From Anaerolineae bacterium (GTDB taxonomy: Bacteria > Chloroflexota > Anaerolineae > Aggregatilineales > UBA3940), in the NCBI GenBank assembly GCA_020852775.1, contig JADZAD010000060.1, positions 1 through 6,518 of the forward strand: a stretch of DNA of 6,518 bases. The letters run 5' to 3'. Position numbers and translations under genes: made by a program. Shown here piece after piece: positions 6,518 through 6,518 of the stretch (its first letter is position 1; every line of letters starts with the position of its first letter). The notes beneath the pieces are model-generated. The model was not told where the DNA came from. It did not search any database and saw only the letters and a list, made by a program, of their open reading frames with translations.

Positions 6518-6518
6518 A

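Noticed and set aside
1..6518. CRISPR arrays, tRNA or rRNA genes, insertion sequences
   Set aside because: No regularly spaced repeats, RNA gene signatures, transposase motifs or terminal inverted repeats were seen in this almost fully coding window.

Overview
The window looks like a high-GC bacterial chromosome segment in which all three supported genes lie on the minus strand. In transcription order (right to left) they are: an FAD-binding subunit of a molybdenum hydroxylase (xanthine dehydrogenase family); a large polytopic GT-C (family 39-like) glycosyltransferase; and a fused [2Fe-2S]/molybdopterin subunit of the same hydroxylase family, whose C-terminus runs off the left edge. A GT39-type membrane protein carrying several extracytoplasmic beta-sandwich modules, with modules of the 'LYWQAL...VFTQILSVDGQLVAQ' type, is a style I associate with Chloroflexota (Anaerolineae and relatives). 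This is a family-style inference, not a placement.

Layout. Positions 6517-5663 encode the 284-aa FAD subunit, whose start codon lies one base from the right edge. Two bases later the 944-aa glycosyltransferase begins (5660-2826), so these two genes look translationally coupled. A 227-bp gap (2825-2599) follows. It holds a plausible sigma70-type promoter (TTGTAA-17-TACACT), a leader of about 140 nt with nested inverted repeats, and a good ribosome binding site. The fused Fe-S/Mo subunit starts at 2598 and is open to position 1 (866 residues visible; perhaps another 100-160 residues lie outside).

Function. The FAD subunit and the fused Fe-S/Mo subunit would together form a two-polypeptide molybdenum hydroxylase. 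Electrons from the substrate at the Mo centre normally pass through two [2Fe-2S] clusters to FAD. The glycosyltransferase has no evident role in that reaction and sits between the two partner genes.

The most striking point is in the fused subunit. The N-terminal plant-ferredoxin-like domain keeps its fold signature, but all four cluster-ligand cysteines are replaced (Asp38, Ser43, Asp46, Gly58, with the exact Cys-x4-Cys-x2-Cys-x11-Cys spacing). The second cluster motif (Cys105, Cys108, Cys140, Cys142) is intact. The reading frame and the molybdopterin domain are well preserved, so this looks like a selected change rather than decay. It suggests an enzyme with a broken or rerouted electron path to FAD. 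As I remember it, the Escherichia coli XdhD protein has lost both sets of cysteines, so this protein may be an intermediate form of that subfamily.
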